In this document: piece after piece, positions 55,816 through 64,000 of the stretch
Numbering within the stretch: the stretch's first letter is position 1
How the letters are laid out: each line of letters starts with the position of its first letter
Assembly (NCBI GenBank): GCA_022360055.1
Contig: JAKSDO010000011.1
Coordinates: 1-64,000, forward strand
From: Cytophagales bacterium
GTDB lineage: Bacteria; Bacteroidota; Bacteroidia; Cytophagales; Cyclobacteriaceae
Length of the DNA: 64,000 nt
Direction: 5' to 3'
Made by a program: the position numbers and the translations under genes
Notes under the pieces: model-generated
Told to the model about the DNA's origin: nothing
The model's database searches: none
What the model saw: only the letters and a program-made list of their open reading frames with translations

Positions 55816-58629
55816 TTAACGGCTGAGATACAGATTTCGTTCCGAATAAATATTGAGAAAGTAATCGTCCAGCAAATCGTCTATAAAATATATCGCCTCC
55901 CCGGTTGATTTCATTTCGGGCCCCAGCTCCTTATTTACATTTGGAAATTTATTGAATGAGAATACGGGCTCTTTGATGGCATATCCCTTTTTTGTGGGCC
56001 TAAAATCAAAATCCTTGATTTTCTTTTCCCGCAACATCACCTTGGTAGCGTAATTTACATAGGGCTCATTATAGGCTTTGCAAATGAAAGGAACTGTTCT
56101 GGAAGCTCTTGGGTTTGCTTCAATGATGTACACTTTATCATCTTTTATGGCAAATTGAATATTGATCAAACCCACGGTGTTCAATGCAAGCGCGATCTTC
56201 TTTGTGTACGCTTCCATTTGCTGGACCACAAAGTCTCCCAAATTGTATGGGGGGAGCACGGCGTACGAGTCGCCGGAATGTATGCCCGCCGGCTCTATAT
56301 GCTGCATGATACCAATGATGTAGATATCTTCGCCGTCACAAATCGCATCAGCTTCGGCTTCGATCGCTCCTTCAAGAAAATGATCGAGAAGCACCATATT
56401 TCCGGAAATATCCTTTAAGATATTCACAACATGGGATTCCAATTCCTCTTCGTTTATAACGATCTTCATACTCTGGCCTCCCAAGACATAAGACGGCCTT
56501 ACGAGCAGTGGAAATCCAATCTGCTTGGATAGCTCAAGCGCATGATCCGCATCTTCGATCGTTCCAAACTCCGGATACGGAATATTATTGTCTTTTAGAA
56601 GTTGACTGAAATGTCCCCGGTCTTCCGCCAGGTCCAGTGACTTAAAGTCAGTTCCGATAATCTTGATCCCATACCGTTCGAGTTTTTCCGCAAGTTTTAG
56701 CGCTGTTTGTCCGCCTAACTGGACAATCACTCCTTCGGGCTTCTCGTGCAGGATAATATCGTAAATATGCTCCCAGAATACAGGTTCAAAATAGAGTTTA
56801 TTCGATACATCGGGATCGGTAGAAACCGTCTCGGGATTACAATTGATCATAATGGTTTCATAACCACATTCTTTTGCGGCAAGCACACCGTGCACGCAGC
56901 AATAGTCAAATTCGATCCCCTGGCCAATCCGATTGGGTCCGCTTCCGAGGATTACAATTTTCTTTTTATCCGAAGAGACAGACTCATTTTCTTCCGCAAA
57001 GGTGGAATAATAATATGGTGTTTGAGCTTCAAATTCAGCCGCACATGTATCCACAAGTTTGTAAACCCGGGTAATCCCCATCTCGGTTCTCTTCTTATGC
57101 ACCTGGCTTTCAAGGCATCCCAGCAAATGAGCAATCTGACGGTCCGCATATCCCTTTTCTTTCGCCTCACGCATAAGCTCAACCGGAATGGTTTCCAGGT
57201 TGTATTTTTCGATTTCCCTTTCCAGCCAGATCAATTCTTCGATTTGTGTGAGAAACCACTTATCAATTTTTGTCGCCTGCTGAATTGTCTTGAACGGGAT
57301 TCCAAGTTTAAAAGCATCATAGATGTGAAATAATCTGTTCCAGCTTGGGTTTTGAAGGCTTTTCAAAATCTGATCTCTATCGCGCAACTCTTTGGCGTCG
57401 GCACCTAAACCATTTCGCTTTATTTCAAGAGACTGACACGCCTTCTGCAGTGCTTCCTGAAAGGTCCTTCCGATCCCCATCACCTCACCAACCGATTTCA
57501 TGGATAAGCCCAACCTTCTGTCAGATCCTTTGAACTTATCAAAATTCCACCGAGGGATCTTCACGATCACATAATCCAATGCAGGTTCAAAATACGCCGG
57601 TGTGGTTTGAGTGATCTGGTTCTTTAATTCATCAAGATTGTACCCAATCGCAAGCTTGGCGGCAACCTTGGCGATCGGGTAGCCGGTAGCCTTGGAGGCA
57701 AGCGCAGAAGATCTCGACACCCTCGGATTTATTTCGATACCAATAATTGACTCATCTTCCGGGTTTACGGCAAATTGCACGTTACACCCACCTGCAAATT
57801 TTCCAATACTGTTCATCATTCTGATCGCCAAGTCCCGCATGTGCTGATAGGTTGTATCAGCAAGTGTCATGGCAGGTGCGACAGTGATCGAATCCCCCGT
57901 ATGTACGCCCATGGGATCAAAGTTCTCAATCGAGCAAATGATGATCACATTTCCATTATTATCCCGCAGCAATTCAAGCTCATATTCTTTCCATCCCAGA
58001 ATGCTCTGCTCAATCAATACCTCATGGATAGGTGAAGTATGCAGACCTTGATCAAGCGCTTTTTCAAAGTCCTCCGCACTGTCGACAAATCCTCCTCCCG
58101 ATCCGCCCAGCGTAAAAGAGGGACGGATTACCAATGGGAATCCGATATCCTGTGCAATCTCTTTTCCTTGAAGAAATGAAGTAGCTGTCTTTCCTTTGCA
58201 CACTCCAACGCCAATTTCCTTCATTTTCAACCTGAATTTCTCGCGATCCTCGGTAGTTTCAATCGCATTGATATCGACACCAATAATCCTTACATTGAAT
58301 CTCTCCCAGATCCCTGCATTTTCACAGTCAATCGCCAGATTCAATGCAGTCTGACCACCCATCGTAGGAAGTACTGCATCGATATCGTGCTTCTTAAGGA
58401 TCTCTATAATCGATTTCTTGGTAAGCGGTTTCAGATAGATATTGTCTGCAGTTACATTATCAGTCATAATGGTCGCAGGATTGGAGTTGATCAGAGTCAC
58501 CTCTATACCTTCATCTCTCAATGACCTCGCCGCTTGCGAACCTGAATAATCAAACTCACAGGCCTGACCGATAATTATTGGACCGCTACCTATAATTAGA
58601 ATGGATTTTATACTATGATCTCTGGGCAT
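55816..58629 (-). CDS. carB: Carbamoyl-phosphate synthase large subunit, short form
   Basis: A 937-residue subunit that makes carbamoyl phosphate for arginine and pyrimidine synthesis. Both ATP-grasp halves are intact: the first opens IKSILIIGSGPIIIGQACEFDYSG, the second KKIVILGSGPNRIGQGIEFDYCCVH. The E. coli enzyme has about 1073 residues; here the C-terminal MGS-like domain, site of UMP and ornithine control, is missing and the protein ends just after VNKELGPEMKSTGEAIYFIDDL. carA is not in the window. Confidence 0.96.
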   Translation of the reverse strand: MPRDHSIKSILIIGSGPIIIGQACEFDYSGSQAARSLRDEGIEVTLINSNPATIMTDNVTADNIYLKPLTKKSIIEILKKHDIDAVLPTMGGQTALNLAIDCENAGIWERFNVRIIGVDINAIETTEDREKFRLKMKEIGVGVCKGKTATSFLQGKEIAQDIGFPLVIRPSFTLGGSGGGFVDSAEDFEKALDQGLHTSPIHEVLIEQSILGWKEYELELLRDNNGNVIIICSIENFDPMGVHTGDSITVAPAMTLADTTYQHMRDLAIRMMNSIGKFAGGCNVQFAVNPEDESIIGIEINPRVSRSSALASKATGYPIAKVAAKLAIGYNLDELKNQITQTTPAYFEPALDYVIVKIPRWNFDKFKGSDRRLGLSMKSVGEVMGIGRTFQEALQKACQSLEIKRNGLGADAKELRDRDQILKSLQNPSWNRLFHIYDAFKLGIPFKTIQQATKIDKWFLTQIEELIWLEREIEKYNLETIPVELMREAKEKGYADRQIAHLLGCLESQVHKKRTEMGITRVYKLVDTCAAEFEAQTPYYYSTFAEENESVSSDKKKIVILGSGPNRIGQGIEFDYCCVHGVLAAKECGYETIMINCNPETVSTDPDVSNKLYFEPVFWEHIYDIILHEKPEGVIVQLGGQTALKLAEKLERYGIKIIGTDFKSLDLAEDRGHFSQLLKDNNIPYPEFGTIEDADHALELSKQIGFPLLVRPSYVLGGQSMKIVINEEELESHVVNILKDISGNMVLLDHFLEGAIEAEADAICDGEDIYIIGIMQHIEPAGIHSGDSYAVLPPYNLGDFVVQQMEAYTKKIALALNTVGLINIQFAIKDDKVYIIEANPRASRTVPFICKAYNEPYVNYATKVMLREKKIKDFDFRPTKKGYAIKEPVFSFNKFPNVNKELGPEMKSTGEAIYFIDDLLDDYFLNIYSERNLYLSR

Positions 58630-58678
58630 ATTTTAATTAAAAAGGAGTTAAGTGAAAAACATGTGCTCAAAATTCCGG

Positions 58679-58686
58679 CAAAGTTA
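58679..58686 (-). promoter_or_regulatory. -7 element (TAACTTTG) of carB
   Basis: Minus-strand TAnnTTTG match 50 bp upstream of the carB start. Confidence 0.5.
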
Positions 58687-58823
58687 TACGAAATTGGTAA
58701 GAATGAAAAGAATCTTTGGCTTCTTTGCCCTGTCCGGAATTATGCATTCCATTATTTTTTTTTTGCGATATTTACTTGCAAAAATCTTTATCCGAACTTT
58801 AAATCGATTTAAACTGAGAACTT

Positions 58824-59561
58824 ATGCTGGATCATTCGGAACTGTTGAAACTTAAACGCTGGAATACGCCAACGATTTATAACGGCTGGGAACAGATCAC
58901 AAAAAGGAATAGCGGAAGAGAGTGCTTCAACCTGGAGGAAACCAAGGATTTTATGCCGCAAATGGGCCCGATGGTCGGTTACGCTGTAACCGTGGTTATC
59001 GAGCCCGGAAATCCGGACCACTCGAAAAATAATCCGAACGCGTGGAGTGAATACAGGGCCTATGTCGCATCTGTACAGGGGCCCAAGATTGTTGTCGTCC
59101 AGGATTTGGATAAGCCTGATGTATTCGGCTCTTTCTGGGGTGAGGTCAATGCGAATGTGCACAGGGCCTTAGATTGCGTCGGCACAATTGCGGATGGCAG
59201 CATCCGCGATCTTGACGAGATGCAAAATGCAGGATTCAAGGCCCTGGCACGAAGGCTGTCGGTGGGACATGCTTACAGCACTCCGATAAAATGGAATTGT
59301 GAGGTAGAGGTTTTCGGAAGCAGGGTACAACCCGGCCGGTTAATCCATGCAGACAAACACGGATTCCTGACTATTCCACCCGAGGATGAGGACAGGTTAT
59401 TGGAGGCGGCCAAATTTATGGATGATAACGAATGCAATACGCTTATTGCCGCGGCCAGAAAAAGTCAGGGGAAAACCGAAATCCTATCCGAACTGAATAA
59501 TGCCACGGTTAAATTTAAACAGGCAACCCGGGAAAAATTCGGGAAAGAAGGGGAATGGTAA
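58824..59561 (+). CDS. RraA / HMG-aldolase-like family protein
   Basis: A 245-residue cytosolic protein with the RraA fold. Conserved segments are GYAVTVVIEPGNPD, VVVQDLDKPDVFGSFWGEVNANVH and the Mg-binding catalytic CVGTIADGSIRDLDEM. RraA-fold enzymes cleave 4-hydroxy-4-methyl-2-oxoglutarate or decarboxylate oxaloacetate; others regulate RNase E, which is unlikely here. It is divergent from carB and 336 bp upstream of the glycyl-radical pair, with palindromes in between, so co-transcription is uncertain. Confidence 0.83.
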   Translation: MLDHSELLKLKRWNTPTIYNGWEQITKRNSGRECFNLEETKDFMPQMGPMVGYAVTVVIEPGNPDHSKNNPNAWSEYRAYVASVQGPKIVVVQDLDKPDVFGSFWGEVNANVHRALDCVGTIADGSIRDLDEMQNAGFKALARRLSVGHAYSTPIKWNCEVEVFGSRVQPGRLIHADKHGFLTIPPEDEDRLLEAAKFMDDNECNTLIAAARKSQGKTEILSELNNATVKFKQATREKFGKEGEW

Positions 59562-59897
59562 ATTGTCAGATCCGCCTGTTTCATCTTCCAACCCAAATAC
59601 CTCGGATGAAGCCGTGAAACCGGACCGGTCTTTCCGTTTTTCCACGGACCGTGGGAAGCGGCGGAAAATCACGATAATCCTGATCCAAATCATAATTTAT
59701 TGTCTTTTGATTTTTTAACTTTACATTGGGCTACAGTTATGAGACATTCATTCATTTATATTAAAACCTATAAAAGAAGAGCCATCGGCCTCTTTGAATG
59801 CTGGATCTACTAGCGCTTTTGTTCTCCAAGCACGACAGCATGCCCGGCATGCTTCAGACCTTATCCCATTGCTACTATTTTCAATAAAACCTGTTTC
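59562..59897. other. 336-bp spacer with three short palindromes
   Basis: ACCGGACCGGT (59619-59629), CCACGGACCGTGG (59642-59654, extended stem TTCC...GGGAA) and AGCATGCCCGGCATGCT (59837-59853). No gene supported. The first two could form a terminator-like structure without a T tract after the RraA gene. Confidence 0.55.
59837..59853. promoter_or_regulatory. 17-bp palindrome upstream of the activase gene, candidate operator
   Basis: AGCATGCC-C-GGCATGCT, a perfect dyad 44 bp upstream of the start codon of the glycyl-radical activating enzyme. It lacks a T tract, so it is more likely a protein-binding site than a terminator. Confidence 0.45.
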
Positions 59898-60698
59898 ATG
59901 AGCTCAGTCACCATCTTTGATATTAAGCGTTTTGCCATCCACGACGGACCGGGGATACGCACTACGGTGTTTCTCAAAGGCTGCCCGATGGACTGCTGGT
60001 GGTGTCATAATCCGGAAAGCAGAAAAAGCGAACCAGAGAAAGTGACCTACAATAGAATGCTCGGTGATCTGAAACTTGAGACAAAGCAGGTCTATGGAAA
60101 AAAAATGGATACAGATACACTGATGGAAGAAATATTAAAAGATAAACTGTTTTTCGAGGAATCAGGAGGAGGAGTCACTTTTTCGGGGGGTGAGCCGCTT
60201 TATCAGATTGAGGGTTTGTCAGAATTGCTGAATCGATGCAAAAAGCAAGGCTTACATACAACGATCGATACTTGCGGATACGCGCCATGGGCGAGTTTGG
60301 AAATGGTTTTGCCGTTTACGGACCTGATCCTCTATGATCTAAAGCTTATGGACTCCCGCAGTCATAAAAAATTCACCGGCGTTAAAAATGATCTCATCAT
60401 CCACAATCTAAAAAAACTGATGGCACAAAATGCACGTGTTGAATTGAGAATACCCGTCGTGCCCGGAATTAATAACTCTGCCGAAGAATTGACACGATTT
60501 AAGGCTTTTCTGCAAGAAAACTCCATGATACCTCATAAACTCCATCTGCTTCCGTATCACAGCATTGCCGACAACAAGTATGAGAAATTACGGGCCAAAA
60601 ACCGGATGAAGGACATCGGACAGAAGGAAGGATTGACTGTCCATGATTTCAAATGTGCATTGGCAACGATCGGTATTGATGTGGAAACCGGTGGGTAA
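59898..60698 (+). CDS. Glycyl radical enzyme activating protein (radical SAM), short form
   Basis: A 266-residue radical SAM enzyme that installs the glycyl radical on the enzyme encoded 12 bp downstream. The SAM cluster cysteines are Cys29, Cys33 and Cys36 (CPMDCWWC), followed by FSGGEP and the DTCGYAPWA segment. Activases of HypD and other dehydratases usually carry an inserted ferredoxin-like domain with two extra 4Fe-4S clusters after the SAM motif; here residues 37-75 contain no cysteine, as in the simpler PflA type. Confidence 0.93.
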   Translation: MSSVTIFDIKRFAIHDGPGIRTTVFLKGCPMDCWWCHNPESRKSEPEKVTYNRMLGDLKLETKQVYGKKMDTDTLMEEILKDKLFFEESGGGVTFSGGEPLYQIEGLSELLNRCKKQGLHTTIDTCGYAPWASLEMVLPFTDLILYDLKLMDSRSHKKFTGVKNDLIIHNLKKLMAQNARVELRIPVVPGINNSAEELTRFKAFLQENSMIPHKLHLLPYHSIADNKYEKLRAKNRMKDIGQKEGLTVHDFKCALATIGIDVETGG

Positions 60699-60710
60699 AA
60701 TACTTCAAAA

Positions 60711-63074
60711 ATGACAGAACGAATAAAAAAACTAAGAAATCAAAGCTTAAATGCGATTAATAAAATCTCTGCGGAGCGCGCATTATTAATCACAGAATTT
60801 TACAAATCTCACGGAAACCTGGAGGTATCTATTCCTGTACAGCGCGCGCTATCGTTCAAATACATCATGGAAAACAAATCCATTTGCATCAACGACGGAG
60901 AATGGATCGTCGGTGAAAGAGGCCCTGCTCCCAAAGCCACACCGACCTACCCGGAGATCTGCCTGCATACCACTAAAGACCTGGATATTCTCAATTCCAG
61001 GGAAAAGGTAAGTTTTAAGGTAGATCGGGAAACACGGAAGGCCTACGAAGAAGTAATTATTCCGTTCTGGACAGGAAAGACCCACCGGGAGCGCATTTTC
61101 CGTAATATGGAACAGGAATGGATCAATTGTTATGATGCCGGAATATTTACTGAATTTCAGGAGCAGCGGGCCCCCGGGCATACGGTCTTAGGTAAGAAGA
61201 TCTATAAAAAAGGTATGCTCGATATCCTTCAAGACATTGGATCGACCATTGGAAAACTGGATTTTTTCAATGATCCCAAAGCATTGGATCAGTTGGAAGA
61301 GCTGAGAGCAATGGAAATTACCGCCAAAGCTATTCTTCGATTGGCGGAACGACATGCGGACAAACTGGATCAACTTGCCGCTGAGGAAAAAGAGGAGGAA
61401 AAAAGAGAGGAACTGGAGGCCCTGGCAAAAATTTGTCGAAATGTTCCGGCTAAAAAACCGCAAAATTTCCACGAGGCATTGCAGTATTATTGGTTTGTCC
61501 ATTTAGGTGTCATCACAGAAATGAATCCCTGGGATTCCTTTAATCCAGGCAGATTGGATCAACATTTATTGCCATTTTATAGGCAAGGAATTGCGGATGG
61601 CAGCTTAACTGCAGATCGGGCACAAGAATTGTTGCAATCGTTCTGGGTGAAATTCAACAACCACCCTTCTCCGCCAAAAGTCGGCGTAACCGCCGAAGAA
61701 AGCAATACTTATACCGATTTCTGCCTGATCAATTTGGGAGGATTAACCGAAGAAGGCACAGATGCCGTAAATGAGGTTACTTATCTAATGTTGGATGTGA
61801 TCGAGGAAATGCGTTTGCTTCAGCCGAGCTCCATGGTACAGGTCAGCAAGAAAAATCCGGATCGATTTGTTGAAAGAACGGTAAAAATCATAAAAACAGG
61901 TTTTGGACAGCCGTCTGTTTTTAATACGGATGCCATCGTGCAGGAATTGTTGCGGCAGGGCAAAGATATTGTAGACGCCAGGAACGGTGGAGCCAGCGGA
62001 TGTGTTGAGAGCGGAGCATTCGGGACGGAGGCTTACATCCTGACAGGTTATTTTAACCTTGTAAAGGTACTGGAGATCGCACTGAATAATGGGGTTGATC
62101 CAAAAACAGAAAAAACAGTTGGGCCGGAGACCGGAGATCCAAACGATTTCGAATCATTTGATCACTTGCTTGAGGCCTTTAAAACCCAACTCAATCATTT
62201 TATCGACATCAAAATACGCGGGAATAATGTGATCGAACGGATGTTTTCCAAATATATGCCCGTTCCGTTCCTTTCCATTCTTATTGACGACTGTATTGAT
62301 CGTGGCACGGATTACAATGCCGGCGGAGCGCGGTATAATACGAGCTACATCCAGGGAGTCGGCCTGGGAAGCATTACGGATATGCTCACTTCAATCAGAT
62401 ATCATGTATTCGACGAAAAAACCTTTTCATGGGCAGAATTGAAGCATGCCACGGATGCCAACTTCGCGGGTTTTAACCGGATGAGAGCTCAACTTGTCTA
62501 CGACACTCCAAAGTATGGCAATGACGATGATTACGCAGATGCACAGGCGACCTGGGTATTTGAAGCATTTTACAACGCGGTAAATGGGCGTCCTTCTCCC
62601 AGGGGCGCGACTTACAGAATAAACATGTTACCGACCACATGCCATGTATATTTTGGCAAAGTCACCGGCGCGACACCGGATGGAAGGCTGGACGGCGAAC
62701 CGCTTTCCGAGGGGATTTCTCCTTTTCAGGGCATGGACAAACAAGGGCCTACTGCCGTCATGCTAAGCGCCACTAAGTTTGATCATTTGCGAACCGGAGG
62801 CACATTGCTCAACCAAAAAATCACGCCGGATTTTTTTGATTCGGAACATGCAATACAAAAAGTCGTAAAGTTAATCAGAAGCTATTTCAGACTGGACGGA
62901 CATCACATTCAATTCAATGTGGTTTCGGCCGAAACGTTACGAGATGCGCAGAAGCATCCTGAAAAATATCAGGATCTAATTGTTCGCGTAGTCGGTTATA
63001 GCGATTATTTCAATGATCTGGGGGTCGATCTTCAGAACGAAATAATCCGCAGGACCGCTCATAACGGATGTTGA
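60711..63074 (+). CDS. hypD: Glycyl radical enzyme, predicted trans-4-hydroxy-L-proline dehydratase
   Basis: A 787-residue glycyl radical enzyme. The radical Gly762 lies in RVVGYSDYF and the thiyl Cys431 and base Glu433 in GCVE, the dehydratase signature. From memory of the Clostridioides difficile HypD active site, every key residue is matched at a constant offset of three: His157, Asp275, Ser331, Asp336, Phe337, Cys431, Glu433, Tyr447, Thr642 and Gly762. HypD removes water from trans-4-hydroxyproline to give 1-pyrroline-5-carboxylate, which ProC reduces to proline. The enzyme is oxygen-sensitive. No proC gene is in the window. The pair with the activase is clear. Confidence 0.88.
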   Translation: MTERIKKLRNQSLNAINKISAERALLITEFYKSHGNLEVSIPVQRALSFKYIMENKSICINDGEWIVGERGPAPKATPTYPEICLHTTKDLDILNSREKVSFKVDRETRKAYEEVIIPFWTGKTHRERIFRNMEQEWINCYDAGIFTEFQEQRAPGHTVLGKKIYKKGMLDILQDIGSTIGKLDFFNDPKALDQLEELRAMEITAKAILRLAERHADKLDQLAAEEKEEEKREELEALAKICRNVPAKKPQNFHEALQYYWFVHLGVITEMNPWDSFNPGRLDQHLLPFYRQGIADGSLTADRAQELLQSFWVKFNNHPSPPKVGVTAEESNTYTDFCLINLGGLTEEGTDAVNEVTYLMLDVIEEMRLLQPSSMVQVSKKNPDRFVERTVKIIKTGFGQPSVFNTDAIVQELLRQGKDIVDARNGGASGCVESGAFGTEAYILTGYFNLVKVLEIALNNGVDPKTEKTVGPETGDPNDFESFDHLLEAFKTQLNHFIDIKIRGNNVIERMFSKYMPVPFLSILIDDCIDRGTDYNAGGARYNTSYIQGVGLGSITDMLTSIRYHVFDEKTFSWAELKHATDANFAGFNRMRAQLVYDTPKYGNDDDYADAQATWVFEAFYNAVNGRPSPRGATYRINMLPTTCHVYFGKVTGATPDGRLDGEPLSEGISPFQGMDKQGPTAVMLSATKFDHLRTGGTLLNQKITPDFFDSEHAIQKVVKLIRSYFRLDGHHIQFNVVSAETLRDAQKHPEKYQDLIVRVVGYSDYFNDLGVDLQNEIIRRTAHNGC

Positions 63075-63510
63075 CATACTTCTCCCGATGGCCGCTGGGG
63101 ATCGTAATCTCGCCAATAGGGGATAAGGGATTTGTTTCGATCCCTAAATGGCAAATCCGTTTATTTTTTGGGTCATTCTATAATTCTCCGATCTCCAGGA
63201 TGGCAACAACGAAAAAAACAACCGACGTAACATGGATAAAATGGCTTTGAACTCCGAAGCCGATCCCGATCAAAATAGCTGTAATACATGTATTCTATGG
63301 AGCTTATGAAATATAAGGACATGGCTGGGAAAAGGTATGTATCCGGATATAATCAATCTCCATCCCATGTTATATGAATCGGCTCATTATTTGATTTCGT
63401 TTTGCATGGAAGTTAAAAATGAATCGAACCGATGCTTTCCAAAGGTTTTCCGGGGATTCACAGTTTTAAGTTACAGGTCATTTTCGTATCATCGCATAAA
63501 TTATCCGATT
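63075..63510. other. 436-bp spacer without a gene
   Basis: Short open frames occur but show no coding character. No clear terminator or TAnnTTTG match was found before the sulfatase. Confidence 0.5.
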
Positions 63511-64000
63511 ATGAAAAGTCTTTCCGTTTATATTGCCGCAATATTATCAATACTGTTTCTTGGTATTTCATCCTGCTCGGATACGGAGCAGGGTGCGTTG
63601 AATCCCAATGTAGTCATTATTTTTCTCGACGATGCAGGATATGGTGATTTCAGACCATTTTCTACAGATGGTATTGAAACGCCGCATGTACAGACTTTGG
63701 CCGAGGAAGGTGTCATGTACACCAACTTTCACGTACCGCAAGCGGTTTGTTCCGCTTCAAGATCGGCCCTGATATCGGGTTGTTATCCCGGCAGGACCAA
63801 AGTTTTCGGCGCTCACGGACCGTTTGGCCGCGGGCTTGAAACCAACTTTCCTACAATGGGTGAGATTTTTAAGTCTGCGGGATACAAAACGGCAATATTT
63901 GGAAAATGGCATTGCGGGGATCAGCCCGAAACCAGGCCACACATGCGCGGCTTTGACGAGTCGTGCGGATTAATGTATTCCAACGATATGTGGAAACACC
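63511..64000 (+). CDS. Sulfatase, lipoprotein (N-terminal part; runs off the window)
   Basis: Only the first 163 residues are in the window. A lipobox SSC places the lipidated cysteine at residue 22. The alkaline-phosphatase-type sulfatase start VVIIFLDDAGYGD gives the metal-binding Asp40-Asp41, and VCSASRSALISG (Cys80) is the C-x-A-x-R motif converted to formylglycine by a maturase. Further segments, GYKTAIFGKWHCG and GFDESCG, fit family S1. The substrate is probably a sulfated glycan, common for marine Bacteroidota. Confidence 0.92.
   Translation, partial: MKSLSVYIAAILSILFLGISSCSDTEQGALNPNVVIIFLDDAGYGDFRPFSTDGIETPHVQTLAEEGVMYTNFHVPQAVCSASRSALISGCYPGRTKVFGAHGPFGRGLETNFPTMGEIFKSAGYKTAIFGKWHCGDQPETRPHMRGFDESCGLMYSNDMWKH

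Noticed and set aside
59500-59718. Small open frame overlapping the end of the RraA gene
   Set aside because: It runs mostly through a palindrome-rich spacer, with low-complexity composition and no start signal.
63068-63250. Small open frame after the HypD gene
   Set aside because: It overlaps the hypD end, has no ribosome-binding site and no recognisable features.

Overview
The window looks like a chromosomal segment of a Bacteroidota bacterium, most likely a marine or algae-associated member of the Cytophagales. Supporting signs are the promoter -7 motif TAnnTTTG upstream of many genes, weak Shine-Dalgarno sequences, several TTG/GTG starts, a bacilliredoxin (YtxJ), AsnA, NqrF, a DUF4834 protein behind CarB, an AccD without its zinc-ribbon cysteines, and a CarB without its C-terminal regulatory domain. 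I see no rRNA, tRNA, CRISPR array, prophage or complete insertion sequence. Genus-level placement is inference.

Layout. 0.4-5.5 kb: secreted GH2 beta-galactosidase, a kelch-propeller protein and lipA. 5.6-9.1 kb: a hypothetical envelope protein, ytxJ and a very basic secreted protein built of about 23 short repeats. 9.3-13.9 kb: M16 peptidase/WbqC pair and clpC. 14-20.6 kb: CE15-type esterase, thrC, a GIN-domain lipoprotein, and a minus-strand operon UspA - cation/proton antiporter - DUF547. 20.7-26.8 kb: glyS, an MtfA-like peptidase, der with an SprT-like gene, asnA and a TerB-like protein. 27-34.2 kb: a small basic protein, a GT2/GT-C pair, a repeat-rich spacer, and the divergent tesA / ybbA-ybbP locus. 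34.2-40 kb: CE7 esterase, serine hydrolase, Crp/Fnr regulator and SulP transporter. 40-46.4 kb: RND transporter, ileS and lspA, all on the minus strand. 46.9-58.6 kb: small secreted protein, M14 carboxypeptidase with an arginase-fold protein, nqrF, accD, a tryptophanase-family lyase, and carB with DUF4834. 58.8-64 kb: RraA-family protein, a radical-SAM activase with a glycyl radical enzyme that matches trans-4-hydroxyproline dehydratase, and the start of a sulfatase.

Most genes are housekeeping: aminoacyl-tRNA synthesis, cofactor and amino-acid synthesis, proteolysis and envelope maintenance. Scattered among them are secreted polysaccharide enzymes (GH2, CE15, CE7, sulfatase) without SusC/SusD partners. 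The hydroxyproline dehydratase pair suggests use of hydroxyproline from collagen or algal cell-wall glycoproteins under low oxygen.

The least explained material is (i) a family of about 70-bp hairpin repeats at 93-162, 5611-5682 and 15346-15415, whose CCGG-hairpin end also occurs at 47641; (ii) a 236-316 bp non-coding repeat present in inverted orientation at 29787-30101 and 47405-47640; and (iii) the 757-residue repeat protein at 6848-9121.
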